This document shows positions 25,951 to 37,935 of a DNA stretch of 64,000 nt, piece by piece (positions within the stretch are counted from its first letter, which is position 1; each line of letters opens with the position of its first letter). The stretch is from Chelonoidis abingdonii (taxonomy: Eukaryota > Chordata > Testudines > Testudinidae), in NCBI RefSeq assembly GCF_003597395.2, contig NC_133777.1:60115253-60179252 (forward strand), given 5' to 3'. Both the position numbers and the translations under genes were made by a program. A model generated the notes under the pieces. That model did no database searches. It saw only the letters and a program-made list of their open reading frames with translations, and was not told the DNA's origin.

Positions 25951-26713
25951 TCCACACAGTACACAACCCACACACATAAACACAACACTTAAACATGGTC
26001 CACACCATACACATAGCAATACACACTGCACACAATGCCCAGACTTGGCCCACACAGTACACAACATACATCACACCTACACATGGCCCACATCATACAC
26101 ATAACAATACACAATCTACACAACCTCCAGACATGACCCACACGTACACATAGCAATAGGCAACTCAGACGTGACCCACACCATCCAATTCAGACCCCAC
26201 ACAACATCCAAAGAGAGCCCACAGCAATGCCAAACAAACATACACAATACATATAGCAATACACAACCCAGACATGACCCACACAGTACCCCTAGCAATA
26301 CAAAACACATACCCATAATAGGCAACACTCAGATATGACCCCAGATACTACAGATTGCAACACATGCAACATCCAAACATGATCTACAAATACATGTAAC
26401 TGTATATAAACACATAGTCCTGATACAAAAGACACAATATCCAAACGTAATCCACACACAACACAAAGTATAATGCATACATAATACACTAACACACACA
26501 CAATAGCCAGAACACAATACCAACACACATTCCCAAAACATGATACATTTATAATACACTCTAAGATGCAAACATACACACAACACAATACATATACAAT
26601 TCAAAACAAGCATGCACATACAATACGCCAAAACAAGCACAACACCCAGAATACACACAATACAACAAACAAAACCCAATGCATCAAAACACATAATTAA
26701 AACAAAAAATATA
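25950..26713. repeat. AC-rich degenerate tandem tail
   Basis: The minisatellite grades into longer, looser repeats built from ACATGGCCCACAC, ACACATAGCAATACACA and similar words, with strong A/C strand bias. Recurrent ACATGACCCACAC and TAGCAATACACAA blocks show that it shares ancestry with the 41-bp array. The minus-strand open frames are cysteine- and valine-rich translations of this repeat. Confidence 0.8.
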
Positions 26714-26721
26714 CGGTATAC

Positions 26722-27422
26722 CAGGCCTGCATAATATGCGGCCCGCGTGGGCTCACTGTGCCCACGGGGGGTGAGTAGGCAAGCGGCAGGTGAGAGAGGG
26801 GAGCTGAAGAGGCGGGCAGGCAGTGGTGGCGGTTGAAGAGGCAGGCCTGGGGGGCTGAGGAGGTGAGTGGGTGAGCAGTAGCAGTGAGTGGGTGGGCAGT
26901 GGCGGGGGGTGAGTAGGTGACTGGCGGGGTGGGGGACTGAGGAGGTGAGCGAGGAGTCAGTGACTGACCTGTTCTACTGATCTGGTCTGGCTCCCATCCC
27001 GTCTCCAAGGGTTGCAGATATCTGGAAGTGCCTGCCTTCCATGCCTTCCTCATTCACACCTCATTCATTCAACAGGGCAATTGATTACAAAGTTGGGGGA
27101 AGATCTTATTCTACTTCTAGCAACAAGATATTTTTCTTTTACCTTAATTATACTACCTTAGGGGCCCGCTATAACATATTACCAAGGTTCAATACCGCTG
27201 TTTTGGTGGGGCAGCGCTGGGGAAGGAGGGTTTGTTTCCACGGGGTGGGCGGTCCTCAGGGTGGAGTATTTTGGGGGGCTGGATGGCACTGGGGGGGTGT
27301 TGTGTTTCAGGGGGGCTTGGTGGTGCTGGGGGCGGGGTTCGGCTGGACCGGGGGGGTTCAGCCCTCAGCTGTTTTCTTTGGAGTGATATGGCCCTCGCCG
27401 CTTTACAGTTTGAGCAGGTCTG
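26722..27422. mobile_element. hAT-type non-autonomous element (701 bp)
   Basis: The left end CAGGCCTGCATAA and the reverse complement of the right end, CAGACCTGCTCAA, form terminal inverted repeats. The flanks CGGTATAC (26714-26721) and CAATATAC (27423-27430) match at six of eight positions, as expected for an old 8-bp hAT duplication. The interior has GGTGAGTGGG-type short tandem repeats (about 26770-26950) and a G-rich part near 27210-27350. No transposase is visible. The AC-rich repeat resumes on its right side, so the element inserted into that array. Confidence 0.65.
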
Positions 27423-27764
27423 CAATATACTAAAATACACTAGCACACTCATCACCAGAACACTTGTAATACATTAGTACATATTCACACACCATGTAGA
27501 GTAAAAATTACACATATAACTTTATATCAAGTTTGAAATTTTCTGACTGACGAAGTTACCATGTGGCAAAGCTAATACTGATCTACTTTGTCAGATTTTG
27601 ACAAACAACTTCCTGTTTGTTAAATATAATAAAAATGAATAACTAAGACACATGCATACCAAACCATAAGGAACGCACATGCCGTATAATAGTATAAATG
27701 CATACACAAACCCAGCACCTCTGCATAACAGATACAGCTAAGCAAGACAAGATAGTCTTACGGT

Positions 27765-27990
27765 TGAGATACAGGAATGGGAGTGGCTCTGGAAGCCAAA
27801 TGACTTGGATTCTGTTCTGAACTCTGTGATAGCTTTCCTATGTGAGTAAGTCACTTAATATTTCTCTGCCTCTATTTCCGCATCTGTAAAGCGGGGTTAC
27901 TATTCTTCCTTGCAGGGGCGTTTTGTGGTTTAACTCATTCATGTTTGTGAGGTGCTCAGATACAACAGAAATACCTGCAAAAAAAGTAAC
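27765..27990 (+). mobile_element. MIR (CORE-SINE) copy
   Basis: This resembles the MIR consensus in order: a TGGCTCTGGAAGCCAAATGA region, then GTGAGTAAGTCACTTAATAT, then CTGCCTCTATTTCCGCATCT with GTAAAGCGGGG. MIRs are tRNA-derived SINEs mobilised by L2 and are ancient in amniotes. The copy is diverged. Confidence 0.85.
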
Positions 27991-28329
27991 AATAAAGTGG
28001 GCACAGGGCTCTTCATAATAATAAAAGATCTTGGTCCCTTTGCAAAGCTTGAAGTTAGGATGTATAGATCTTTTGGGCCTGCAGAGACCCCAGGTGTCAT
28101 GTAGGTGGCACCACCTAGACCTCAGCCTACTTTGACCAGCAGATGTGTAGAATTCTCCTTTTTTTTTTTTTCCACTCTTTAGTTGTTAAGGGCTGAATGC
28201 TCCTTTTCCATAAAAAGCTTCTGGATGGGTGAGTAAACTTAAAAAACCTGCAGAGTTACTGCTGCATTTTCATTTGGGAGTGAGACGGGGACAGAAGACA
28301 GTCTTCAAACCCTGAAGAACCTTAGGTAA

Positions 28330-28558
28330 TAGCTCACCTTAACTGATCACTCTCGTTAGAGTGTGCATGGTAACCCCCATTGTTTCATGTTCTCTGTGTA
28401 TATATATCTTCCTAGTGTATTTTCCACTGCATGCATCTGATGAAGTGGTCTGTAGCCCACGAAAGCTTATGCTCAAATAAATTTGTTAGTCTCTAAGGTG
28501 CCACAAGTACTTCTGTTCTTTTTGTGGATACAGACTAACTTGGCTGCTACTCTGAAAC
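28330..28558 (+). mobile_element. Penelope-like element 3' end (with hammerhead-like motif)
   Basis: The 3' tail of a Penelope-like retroelement, with CATCTGATGAAGTGG, GCCCACGAAAGCTTATGCTC and TTTGTTAGTCTCTAAGGTGC. It is a 5'-truncated copy without coding sequence. A related but different tail ends the element at 54850-56833. Positions 28437-28474 carry a hammerhead-like core, described in the findings. Confidence 0.75.
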
Positions 28559-28559
28559 C

Positions 28560-29815
28560 TTAGGATTTGTGTGGAAGAAAAGCTACAGATCCAGACACAT
28601 TCTGTAGAAGGCCTAGGGAGGTGGTAGAATGCACAGTGGGAAAGGGAATACTGCTTAAAGCAGTGTTAATTTCTGCATGGATCCACCGGATTTGGAGAAT
28701 AACATGCTGCATAGAGCAGCTGCTGCCTGGCTCCATCCCCTCTGCTCCAAAACTTCCCATACCCAATTCTACAGATTCCAAAGTGTGCTGTATTCAGGAG
28801 GAAGGGGCAGGGTGAAGCAGACAACACTTACCAACCCCCATGCAGACACACAGCTGATATGCGGGTTTTCCAAACACTTTTCCTCTTTTGTGCTCCCCTC
28901 TATGCCATGTAGTGGAGAGATCATTTGGCCTTGTGAGTCTATGAATATTCATATTTCTGTCACTTAAAAATACGGGAAGTAATTTGTATTAAAATATCAA
29001 CACAATGATTTTCATTCCCTGTACCCTGGAGGGACATAAATATGTCTTTTTTTTTTCTCTTTGATGTATAAATAATGTTCCACTTTAGAGGAAAACACAC
29101 AATGAGAGATCAGTGTTACATGTTTCACTAGAACTGTACTTTTATAAATATTTTTGTAGCAAGGAGGAGCCTATACCTACTGTAATTTGCAAATGCAGTT
29201 AAAGGGTTTTCTCTTTCAAACTTTTATCAGTATGAACAATATTGACATAGTGGTGAATATAGTATGGAAAAATAGATTAAAGTAACTGCAAACATTAACA
29301 TACAGTATTTAGTATAAATTACTTCTATAATAATGTGCAATTGATTTAAAAATCACAAGAGTTTTAAAAATAATACATTTTGAGCTCTTTTTGTTTTGAG
29401 CTTTTAGGGTTCACATTTGCAAGTTTTTCTCTGCAACCATGAGGACTAGAAACCTACTTTTTATTTTATGAAAGCTGAAATGCTCATGTAATCCAGGATC
29501 TGAGGCTTACAGGCTCATGATACAATTGTGAGATTTAGCAACACTGTGGGTGATAATGTAGACAAAGAAAGAATGAGTGGCAAGGCTTGAGAAAAAGCTT
29601 CAGAAAGAAAGGAGAAACAGAAGGGATTTCAGCTATATGCATCAGGAGGAGGGTCTAAATATAAGGAGTTGCAAGGGCACAAAAAATGCACAACTCCAGG
29701 AGGGAGAAAGTGAGAGAATAGTAGAGACGTTTTGGCACAATGTAGGGAATGGGAAGGATATAGAGAAGGAAATAAGAGGATATAGATAGGAGGGCTGCTG
29801 GAATGGTCTGAAAGC
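28560..29815. other. No recognised feature
   Basis: AT-rich intergenic sequence with short T and A runs. Open frames up to about 96 codons show no family resemblance. Confidence 0.6.
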
Positions 29816-29817
29816 GA

Positions 29818-30450
29818 CGGGGCTTGTCTACATTGGGATGTTACATCAGAGTAACGTTAGTTTGTTCACACTACAGAGCCTTGCATCCACACGCAACCCT
29901 TTTTAAAAAATAAAACAGATTATTTGGCATCTTAGGCCACAGTAAGTTGGAACAGAAGTAACTCTATGTCAGAGTGAGTTTGTTTGGCTTCAGGTTTGTG
30001 TGCACACATTCCTAACTAGTCTACTGTTGGCAGTCCTCCCACTGCTATCCTCTACTCCATTGCTTCACACCTGCACGCTGCAGTGCTCCTGGGTCATCTG
30101 GACCATATGTTACCTCTTAGTTTAAATGCTAACAGGCAAACAAGTGTGCCCCTTTTTGATACTAGATAGTAGTGAAATCACACAGAGTCATATAATCTTT
30201 ATAGCAGACGTGTCCCCTGTCCTGGGTAGACCTCTGCAGAGCTACAAGACTTGATTGCCCTCTTTGGAGAGCACCATGTCTAGTCCCATGTGGAGAAGAG
30301 TCACCAGAATGCAGACCTCTTCAAGACATTGTCAGATCAAATGAAGAAGAGGGGACACTCCTAGAGCTGGTCCTAGTGCCTAGCCAAAGCAAAAGAACAA
30401 AAAATAGCTCGATCTGAAAAGAAAGCAAAGATATTCAAGAGCTATTCCTT
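29818..30450 (+). pseudogene. Possible Harbinger-type element with MYB/SANT-like relic
   Basis: The block opens with GGGCTTGTCTACATTGGGAT, like the terminal repeat of reptile Harbinger-type elements. At about 30225-30445 the plus strand gives ELQDLIALFGEHHV, a stop, SHVEKSHQNADLFKTLSDQM and KKRGHS. This resembles the MYB/SANT-like DNA-binding protein of PIF/Harbinger transposons (WGE...hrN.d.y..ia..m...G pattern). Later cysteine and lysine positions (CLAKAKEQK) also fit. Stops break the frame and I see no matching right terminal repeat, so this is a tentative call. Confidence 0.4.
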
Positions 30451-31144
30451 CTGACTAACTGGATATCATACTGGAGGGAGCTTCATGGACAGGGTATATT
30501 TAAAGGGTTGTACCTTTAAGAAGTTGTAAAACTACACAGTAGTGTAGTGAGGCCCCAATCTCAGCTGGGGCTCATCGGTGCTACTTGAATATAAATACTA
30601 CTGTAGGCTGTTTTAGATTCCACTGTGAACCGATTTATAAATTAATTTCAGATATTTTATTGTAATTGCTTTTTAATCAACTTTTTACTGTATTGCAAAT
30701 ATTTGGACACTGTGACGAAATATTTAAAAATAAAATTACCAAAAAAAACTGGTTCTTTATTGTGGCGATGAGTAGTAGTTTAGTTTCATTAACTAAGAAT
30801 TAATGTACCATTTATACTACTCACTGCTTACTGGTACAGCATCCCTCCATAGCAGCTCCAGTTTGTCTGTCCGTGTGGGATTCTTTTGTAAACTCCAAGT
30901 CAGCTCGGTCATAGAGTTCTTGGCTGCCCAGAAAAATTTCCTTTTGGTTGGACCTCATGGTATATGCGGGGTCAAGTGCACTTTCTTCAGGGTGCTTGCC
31001 ATGTTGTTTAGGGTGCTTTATGGAAAACTGTCCACAACCCCATTCTAGGATGCAGTGATGGCATCACTTGCAAAAATGTGGTCCATACGGTTATAGCATG
31101 GGCAGGTTGTGGGAACATTATCAGAGGTCCTGTTCTCTTACAGA

Positions 31145-31268
31145 AAGGGTGACCAGATGTCCTGATTTTATAGGGACAGTCCCGATTTTTGGGTCTTTTT
31201 CTTATATAGGCTCCTATTACCCCCTACTCCCTGTCCTGATTTTTCACATTTGCTTTCTGGGTACCTTA
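31145..31268 (+). mobile_element. hAT MITE, GGGTGACCAG family, copy 1
   Basis: A 124-bp element starting AAGGGTGACCAGATGTCC (first base changed from T) with a degraded right end. The flanks CTTACAGA (31137-31144) and CTTACAGG (31269-31276) match at seven of eight positions. The interior carries TATAGGGACAGTCCCGATTT and a TTACCCCCTACTCCCTGTCC block. Copies 2 (46283) and 3 (49583) belong to the same family. Confidence 0.85.
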
Positions 31269-31859
31269 CTTACAGGTGTTGTCAAAAATACAGTGAGCAT
31301 TTAAGTCTTTGGCCTGGTGTGCAGAGGTTGCGGGAGGGGCAAAGAATAGCACAAACATCCCATCAGTAGCCCCTCTACAGTACAGGAACACCATCAAACA
31401 CCTGTGCATTGCCAAGGTTCATGACCTAGCACAGCAGCACCCTTATCATAGCCTCATAAACCTCCATGACAGCAGCCCTGACAATTGACCTACCATAACC
31501 AAACTGGTTAGCTACTGACTAGTAGCAATCAGTGGGGACAAGCTTCCAGATGGTGATGGCAACACACACTTTTCCATGCTGAGGGGAACTCTCATGTTGG
31601 TGTTCTGCTAGTGCTGCTCTCTAAAGCAATGACTTCAACTGCTCTCTGCCCTCAGGTCCAACTTTTTGTTCCTCAGGCACCCCATTGGGTGTCAGAGATT
31701 GGGCTGGATCACTAGAAGTGAGTGGAATGACAGAGGCTCCCAGCCTTGCTGCTCTTGGCTAAGGCAGGGGAGCTGACTTGAGGCTTGGAGTGTTTAAGAG
31801 GAGACTGGCCTCAGTTGATCTCTCTGTGATGCTGGCAAGCCAGATGCCAGCTCTTGCCA

Positions 31860-33097
31860 AGACCGCAGGCTAAGAACTAACAGACTCATAGTTGGAGACC
31901 AGACCAGTTCACCAGTATGTTAATTTGCTCAAAATAGGTACTAGTCTTAGAATGCATTTAGTGCTTAGACTCTATGAAATGGTTATAAATTGCTGCATAC
32001 ATTAATCTCATTTGTAATGTTGGTATTCCACGCTATAAGAAAATATGTAAGTTTTGCTTTATAACTTTGAGAATGTTTGCTCTGAACTTGTGAACCCAGG
32101 CATGGGAATCATCCCTTTTTCCCCTCCTATCCCGAAAAACTATCATAATCAGAGGAGCCACCTAGGAACATCATAATACAAAGGATTGGCTAATGGCCCT
32201 ATCCCATCTTGGATATACTGCAAGGAAGATCCTCCTGTGGTCTTGGATGCTGAATGAAGGAAATAAAATAAGGCTGCAGGAAAATTTTCCATCTTTTCAC
32301 TGTTTGAACTCTGAGAGGGCCAGAGACTTTAAACTGAGACAGAGATCCCCAGGATTACCCCTGGGTCCTACACTTTGAATTGACAGATCACTACAACTCT
32401 GTCACTTTTAGGATCTAGATGGTAACTCATTTGCAGGTGTGACTCCAGGCATCAGCGCACCAAGCACATGCCCGGGGTGGCAAGCCGCGGGAGGTAGCCT
32501 GTCGGTCGCCATGCTCAGCGGCATTTCTGTGGGAGGTTTGCCAGTCCTGCGCCTTCGGCGTACCTGCCGCCAAATTGCCACCGAAGCCGTGGGACCGGTG
32601 GACCTCCTGCAGGCACGCCGCTGAAAACCACCTGACTGCTGTGCTCAAGGCAGCAAAATACATAGAGCCGCCCCTGCTCATTTATGCGTATATGTTTGCT
32701 TGCTTTAACAAGCAACTCATTTCTTTTTCCTAGTTAATAAACCTTTAGAAAGTTTATTACAGGACTGGCTGCAGGTGTAAAATTGCGGTTACCTGTTGAT
32801 CTGGGGTAAGTGACTGTTCTCTAGGGACTAGCAGCAACCTGAATATTGTGTGACTTTTGATGTAAGTGGACCATCGCTAAGTCCAGTTTATCTGTGTGGC
32901 AAGATAGATTGGAAAGTCTAATGGAATTATCTGTGACTTCATGGTGAGACTGTTACAGTAATCCAGGAATTCACATTTGTTGCTGGCTTAGTAAAAATGT
33001 AATTACAGAACACCTGTCAATGTGGGGTATCTGCCCTGTTTTTGACAGTATGCCCTGAGATAGGCACTCACAGTCATGAGACACTCTGGATAGCATT
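31860..33097 (+). mobile_element. Old LTR, interrupted by a hAT MITE
   Basis: Sequence resembling a reptile endogenous-retrovirus LTR, from the CATAGTTGGAGACCAGACCA region near 31880 to the CACTCTGGATAGCATTA end. A plus-strand AATAAA (32736-32741) sits in the expected position. A 243-bp hAT element splits it at 32434-32676. I could not define clean termini or target duplication, and no viral genes are present. The plus-strand call rests on the polyadenylation signal. Confidence 0.55.
32434..32676. mobile_element. hAT MITE nested in an LTR
   Basis: A 243-bp GC-rich element starting CAGGTGTGACTCCAGG and ending TAGAGCCGCCCCTG. The ends approximate a CAGGGGCGGCTC inverted repeat. The flanks CTCATTTG (32426-32433) and CTCATTTA (32677-32684) match at seven of eight positions, a hAT-type duplication. 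The interior is rich in CCGCGG and CTGCCGCC words. The open frames here are chance. Confidence 0.8.
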
Positions 33098-34057
33098 AAA
33101 CTTTCCATGGCATGGGAGCAGAAGGATCTTTTGATTGGTATCACTCTAATATTAAAATGGCGTGTGGGGCTGAAGCTGGCTCAGCTGCATGCAGTCAAGG
33201 CTCACTGCCTAGCAAGATCACATCAACTTTATACTGCTGCGACACTGGGCTAGGCGGTGTGCCAAAGCAGTGGCAGGATCGTGGAGGGAGGTGCACATGT
33301 AAATGTGCCAAAGGGAGGCAGATCTGGGTGGGAGAAAAGAGATGGCACTGGGGCAGAGACAGTGGAAAGCATGGGACAAGGCAATGGCATGGCCCAGCAA
33401 AGTGCTTTATATCATGGAAGGACAGGGACTTGGACGAGCAGGGTCTCAGTTGACAGCAGAGACCCCACATTGGTGCCAATGCTCCTTGTTGCTGTTGCTC
33501 TGTGAGCCATCTGCACCTTCTGTGCCACTGAGGTGCCGTCTTCCTGTCCCAGGAGGCTTCCCTCAAATATATTTATGAAGTGATTTTATTAGACATGATG
33601 ATTATTAGAGATCATTAAAAGGAAAATTGGGAAAAAAATCCAGGACAAACTCTTCATAGATCTCTAGATCTCAGCCTTTTGCATTCTGAAGTTTTGCCCT
33701 GGCTGCTGGTCATCCCAGTTCTGCATCACTATCCTGTCCCACCAGTCGGTGCTAGTTGACAGAGCCCAGAACGGGTGCTCTGCTAAGTGAAGCTGCTCCA
33801 TATATATGCCCCACATGAATAACTGCTCAGTTTCATCCCTCTGCATCTTCTTCACCTAGAGCTATGTCACTGCAGCATCCAAAACTGTCTGAACCCACTC
33901 AGCTAAATCTATCCAGCTGCGTGATTGCCAGCACGTATGCATCTTCCTGTTCAAATTAATGACTGTCATGATTGTGGTGCTCAGCAGTGTGTCCTCCAGG
34001 CTGCCTGACAACAGTCTGAAAATAGTGCTGGCAAAATACAAATGAATTATGGGATGT
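33098..34057. other. No clear gene; possible remnant of an older DNA element
   Basis: Moderately GC-rich sequence with open frames of up to 123 codons on both strands that match no protein I recognise. It may belong to the same broken Harbinger-type element as 29818-30450, since it resembles its relatives loosely, but nothing decisive is visible. Confidence 0.35.
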
Positions 34058-35280
34058 TGTCACAGTGGCCCCTTTAAGAGGGAGTAGGGTCCACTGCACT
34101 TGTGACTGAATAGCTGTCTCCCAAGTGGGATAAGGGAAGGCTCTTGAGTTATATAATGGGTCAGATAGGAAAGGGATAGGTAAGAGCTAGTGGGAGAGAG
34201 CATGTACATGATTAAATTATGCCTACAAGTGGGTTGACCCAGAGACTCCTTGGCACAGGATCCCATTCCTTGCAAGCTCCCACCTCAGACCTGAGAAACT
34301 CACTACACCAAACCCATGACTGACAGGATATATATCCATAAAGAGTAACATAAAAGTTATCTACAGAAAGCTCATAACTTGTCGAGACTCAGACATTGTG
34401 AGATGTCTGTATTGACAATACGTAAGGAATAATGTATTTATATTGAAAGTATGCTTTATGGATTTAGAGTAGAAAGTAGTCCCAGGAGGTAATGTATCTC
34501 TATGAAGGCCCCTTTAAGCAGGTGGAAGTTGTCATCCCTCCTTAGTCAGCAGGTGAGGTGATGCAAATTTCTATGGTCTTCTGTTTTTCTCTGACAGTGG
34601 CAAAAATCAAATACAATAACAAACAATCAAAACCACTTAAAGGTAGAAAAGAAACTCTACAACAAGGCAGGGGTTTTGGTTTGCCTGTAAAAAGAAACAA
34701 AAGAATGTTTTCAGTACAAGAGCATAGGGAAAGGCATTAATTGAGTAAAACCCCTGGCAGAGGGGTATGCTTTCAGAAACCTTTAGAAACTGATTATTGA
34801 GAAACCAGCCAGCTCTTCAGCACACTAACCGTTGAGGGAAAAATTTACTTTATTGGAGAAGTGTAGCCCAGGGATTTGTATTGTATTTTTTGTGTTGTAT
34901 TGTAACCACTTCTTTCCATCACTCTCCCTTGTTTCTAGTTAAATCTTTATTCTTTCTTAAATAAGTCTTCTTTTACTTTATTGTAAATGCTCACAAATTC
35001 TGTATGGTTTACAGGAGTGGTAGTTTAAGGTAAAACTGGTACCCTGCACCTTTGGGTGTAAAGGAGCTGGAATTTCTGTGAGTAGCCAGTGTCAGGGGCT
35101 GGATATCATAAAGGAATGATTGCAAGAGAGTTGGATATTGGGATGCCTATTGTTAGCCTGCCTGGTGATGGAAGGGTAAGCACAGGCGTGTGCTTAAGTG
35201 GCTGAAGGACATTCATTCACACATGAATTGTATTTTAAGGCAATAAGTAGTTATATCCTATATATTAATATTCACCACAC
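34058..35280 (+). mobile_element. Possible LTR-type repeat
   Basis: The block starts TGTCACAGTGGCCCCTTTAA, similar in layout to the LTR at 52401, where a GGCCCCTTTAA element also lies near the start. A GGCCCCTTTAAG word recurs at about 34509. From about 34850 it reads like a turtle LTR 3' region (AGTGTCAGGGGCTGGATATC, near 35090). I could not fix the right end or find a target duplication, and it may be two overlapping elements. Confidence 0.4.
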
Positions 35281-37760
35281 AATATCTTGTTAATTTAAGG
35301 GACACCATCCCAACCTAAAACATTTTTAAATCACTTTAATTTGGCTGTTGCTAATATCTTAGACAAATAAAGTTGAAATTTATTTTCAAAACAGTTTTGT
35401 CTTTCTCCTGACTTCACAATCTGTTTCTCTCCCTTCCTCTCTCCTACAAACCTACAAAACAGATGCAGTTTGTCATACACTTCAGGTGTACCACCTTGGT
35501 CACATTGTTTTAAAGTTTCTGGTATATAAAATAGCTTTTATAAGTATTAAGGTGCAGTACAGTCAAAGTCAAAGAAATGTATCAAAAATAATTTGAAAAA
35601 TTAAGATTCAAAATGTTGTTTTCCTTTTTAAGTAATAAGAGAATTGCAAATGGAAATATCACAAGAAAGGGTAATTCTACCAGCTTGGGAAAGGGGCAAA
35701 GGCAAGAAGGCCTTGTGCTTAGATATGATGCAGGTCACAGATGGTATATAACACAAGCAATAAAACTGACATAAAACATGAGCAGGATTATGCACAAATT
35801 ACACAAAGAAGAACTAAACCACATAAAATACCAGTAAATCAAAGTTAACATTTTATCATAATGATAATCAATTGCTGCTTAAAAGGAGATATACAGTGTA
35901 AGAGATGCAAGGGATGGGGGAAAAAATCAACTGTGACAGATGAGGCAGGGAGATCAGTCAATAAGTCATTGCAATAGTCAACATGTGATATGGCAAAACA
36001 ACATGCAGTAGGCTGGCCACCAACATAGTCAACTATATATTTTTTAACAACCTATGAGCAAAACCAGCCCTACCTGGAGCAAAAAGGTTGTTCAAGTTCA
36101 TAGACAACAGACAGTGTGTGGAAGAATTGACAGAGAAACAAGATCCAGGTCTTAGAAGCAAGCAACAAAACTCTGTCTAGACACCAAACTTCTGACCTAT
36201 ATAAGTTAAACATCTTTTAAATGGTGGCAAGCATGGTGGTTAATATCATCCAAAAAAGGAGGAAAAGATTCAAATATTGTCAGTGTAAATGAGATCAAAG
36301 CCATGCGAATGAATAAGGAGCCCCAAAAGATATGGCAAGAAATATAGTGAGACGAGTAACGAGCAGCCACCAAAGACTGATGTACTCTGCTGCCTGTAAG
36401 TGGTAAAGAAGTGATTATTCTGATCTACATAGGACATGAAAGAAGGAATTCAAATAGAAGACCCAAAACACTTGAGCACAGCAACCTGAAAACAGAGAGA
36501 CCTCATCCCATGTTCATCCAGTGCTCTTCTAGGCTGAATGCACTGGCTTCTATGGACTTCCTAAAAGAATAGCATTTGATAGAGCAGAAAATCTGTTACG
36601 TATTTAGGGATGTGAGAAAATGTATTCTGTATTATTATTTAATATATTATGCCTGTGTGAATACAAATGACTGAAAGTCTGTAAGTCTTCTTCTGTTTTA
36701 TTCTTAAAAATTACACTCAGTACAACTCTCCTACTACCATCCAGACAGAGCATTCTGCTCCTACAACTTCTCTGAGCAGGTCCTCACAAAACACCTGCCC
36801 CATGACTGAATTTCTAGCAAGACATTGCCATTAATTCACATATGCGCACGTTGGTTCCACAGTAAACTATTCACCCATGGTAAATTGCCTCATTCCTTCA
36901 GCAAATTCCTTAGTTGAGAAAAAATACCACTACAAGCAAACCACCCATCTTGGATCAATTTTTGCCCACCTGGCCTGTTCCTGCCATCATCACAACAGTG
37001 TGGTCCAGTTCCCACAATTCCAGCTAACTTCCTGGCCAACACGAGGCAATCCTTTTTCCTACCAAATAATATAGACAGGAATGATCCCACTTCCTGGCTA
37101 ACTTCTCCACAAGGAGTCTTTGAACCTGATCCAAAGCCTACTGAAGTAAGTGAGAAGATTCCCACTGACTGTTTTGGATAAGGCCCTTAGGGAGGGATTC
37201 TGGATCCTTCCAAACCTTCTTTACAACAGAAACAAACTTTAGAAAAGTATCTTGAAAATGTTTCAGCACATTTGCTCATGTTCCCATTGGTTTAATAGTG
37301 CTTACTACTGTATGTAGACCACTTAACTGAATTTACTATCATATTAACAGTGCATCACACTTATTAAGATTATACAACAATCTCTGTGAACTGCCCCTTC
37401 ACCTCTCTCACCACTCCCCCCCCACCGTAGATTATAACTGAGTTGCAAACATTTGCTTCAGGCTGAAAGGTGTCATGATAAAGTCTAACCAGAGTATGTC
37501 TCTTTTAAAAATATATATTTGGATTCATTTAAGGGGGGGAAATCAATTCGGCTATTTTTTAGTCAGAAATCATTCAGTGAAAAAAAAATTGTTTTTTGAA
37601 CTAAAGGTTTTCACTTGCCAGACCCAAACATTGTTGTTTTTTGATGAAAGCCCAAAAATACTGAAGAAAATTTTAATTGAAAACAGAAACTTAAGTGACA
37701 TATTGAAAGTGGGGGGGGTGGAATAAACTGGTAGGAGCAGGCCTTGGATTTATCAGTGAG
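35281..37760. other. No recognised feature
   Basis: AT-rich intergenic sequence. A short block at 37135-37190 (GAAGATTCCCACTGACTG, then AAGGCCCTTAGGGAGGG) resembles a widespread amniote repeat word, also seen near 42705-42765 and 46155-46205. It is too short to classify. No coding exon is evident. Confidence 0.55.
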
Positions 37761-37774
37761 ATAAATAAAGTTTA

Positions 37775-37935
37775 GAGAGATGAGATGAGTGAGGTAATAT
37801 CTTATATTGGACTAACTTCTGTTGGTGAGAGAGACAAGCTTTCAAGCCACACAGAGCTCTTCTTCAGGTCAGGGAAAGGAACCAACAGAAGTTGGGCCAA
37901 CAAAAGATATTGCCTTGCCCATCTTGTCTCTGTAA
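37775..37935 (-). mobile_element. Penelope-type tail with flanking inverted repeat
   Basis: Two arms of about 40 bp face each other. The left arm is at about 37786-37826 (GTGAGGTAATATCTTATATT). The right arm is at about 37887-37927; its reverse complement begins GGCAAGGCAATATCTTTTGT. Both then run into the shared word AACTTCTGTTGG. The middle, read on the minus strand, has CTGAAGAAGAGCTCTGTGTG and GAAAGCTTGTCTC, which I associate with a Penelope-like 3' end. The class assignment is inference. Confidence 0.55.
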
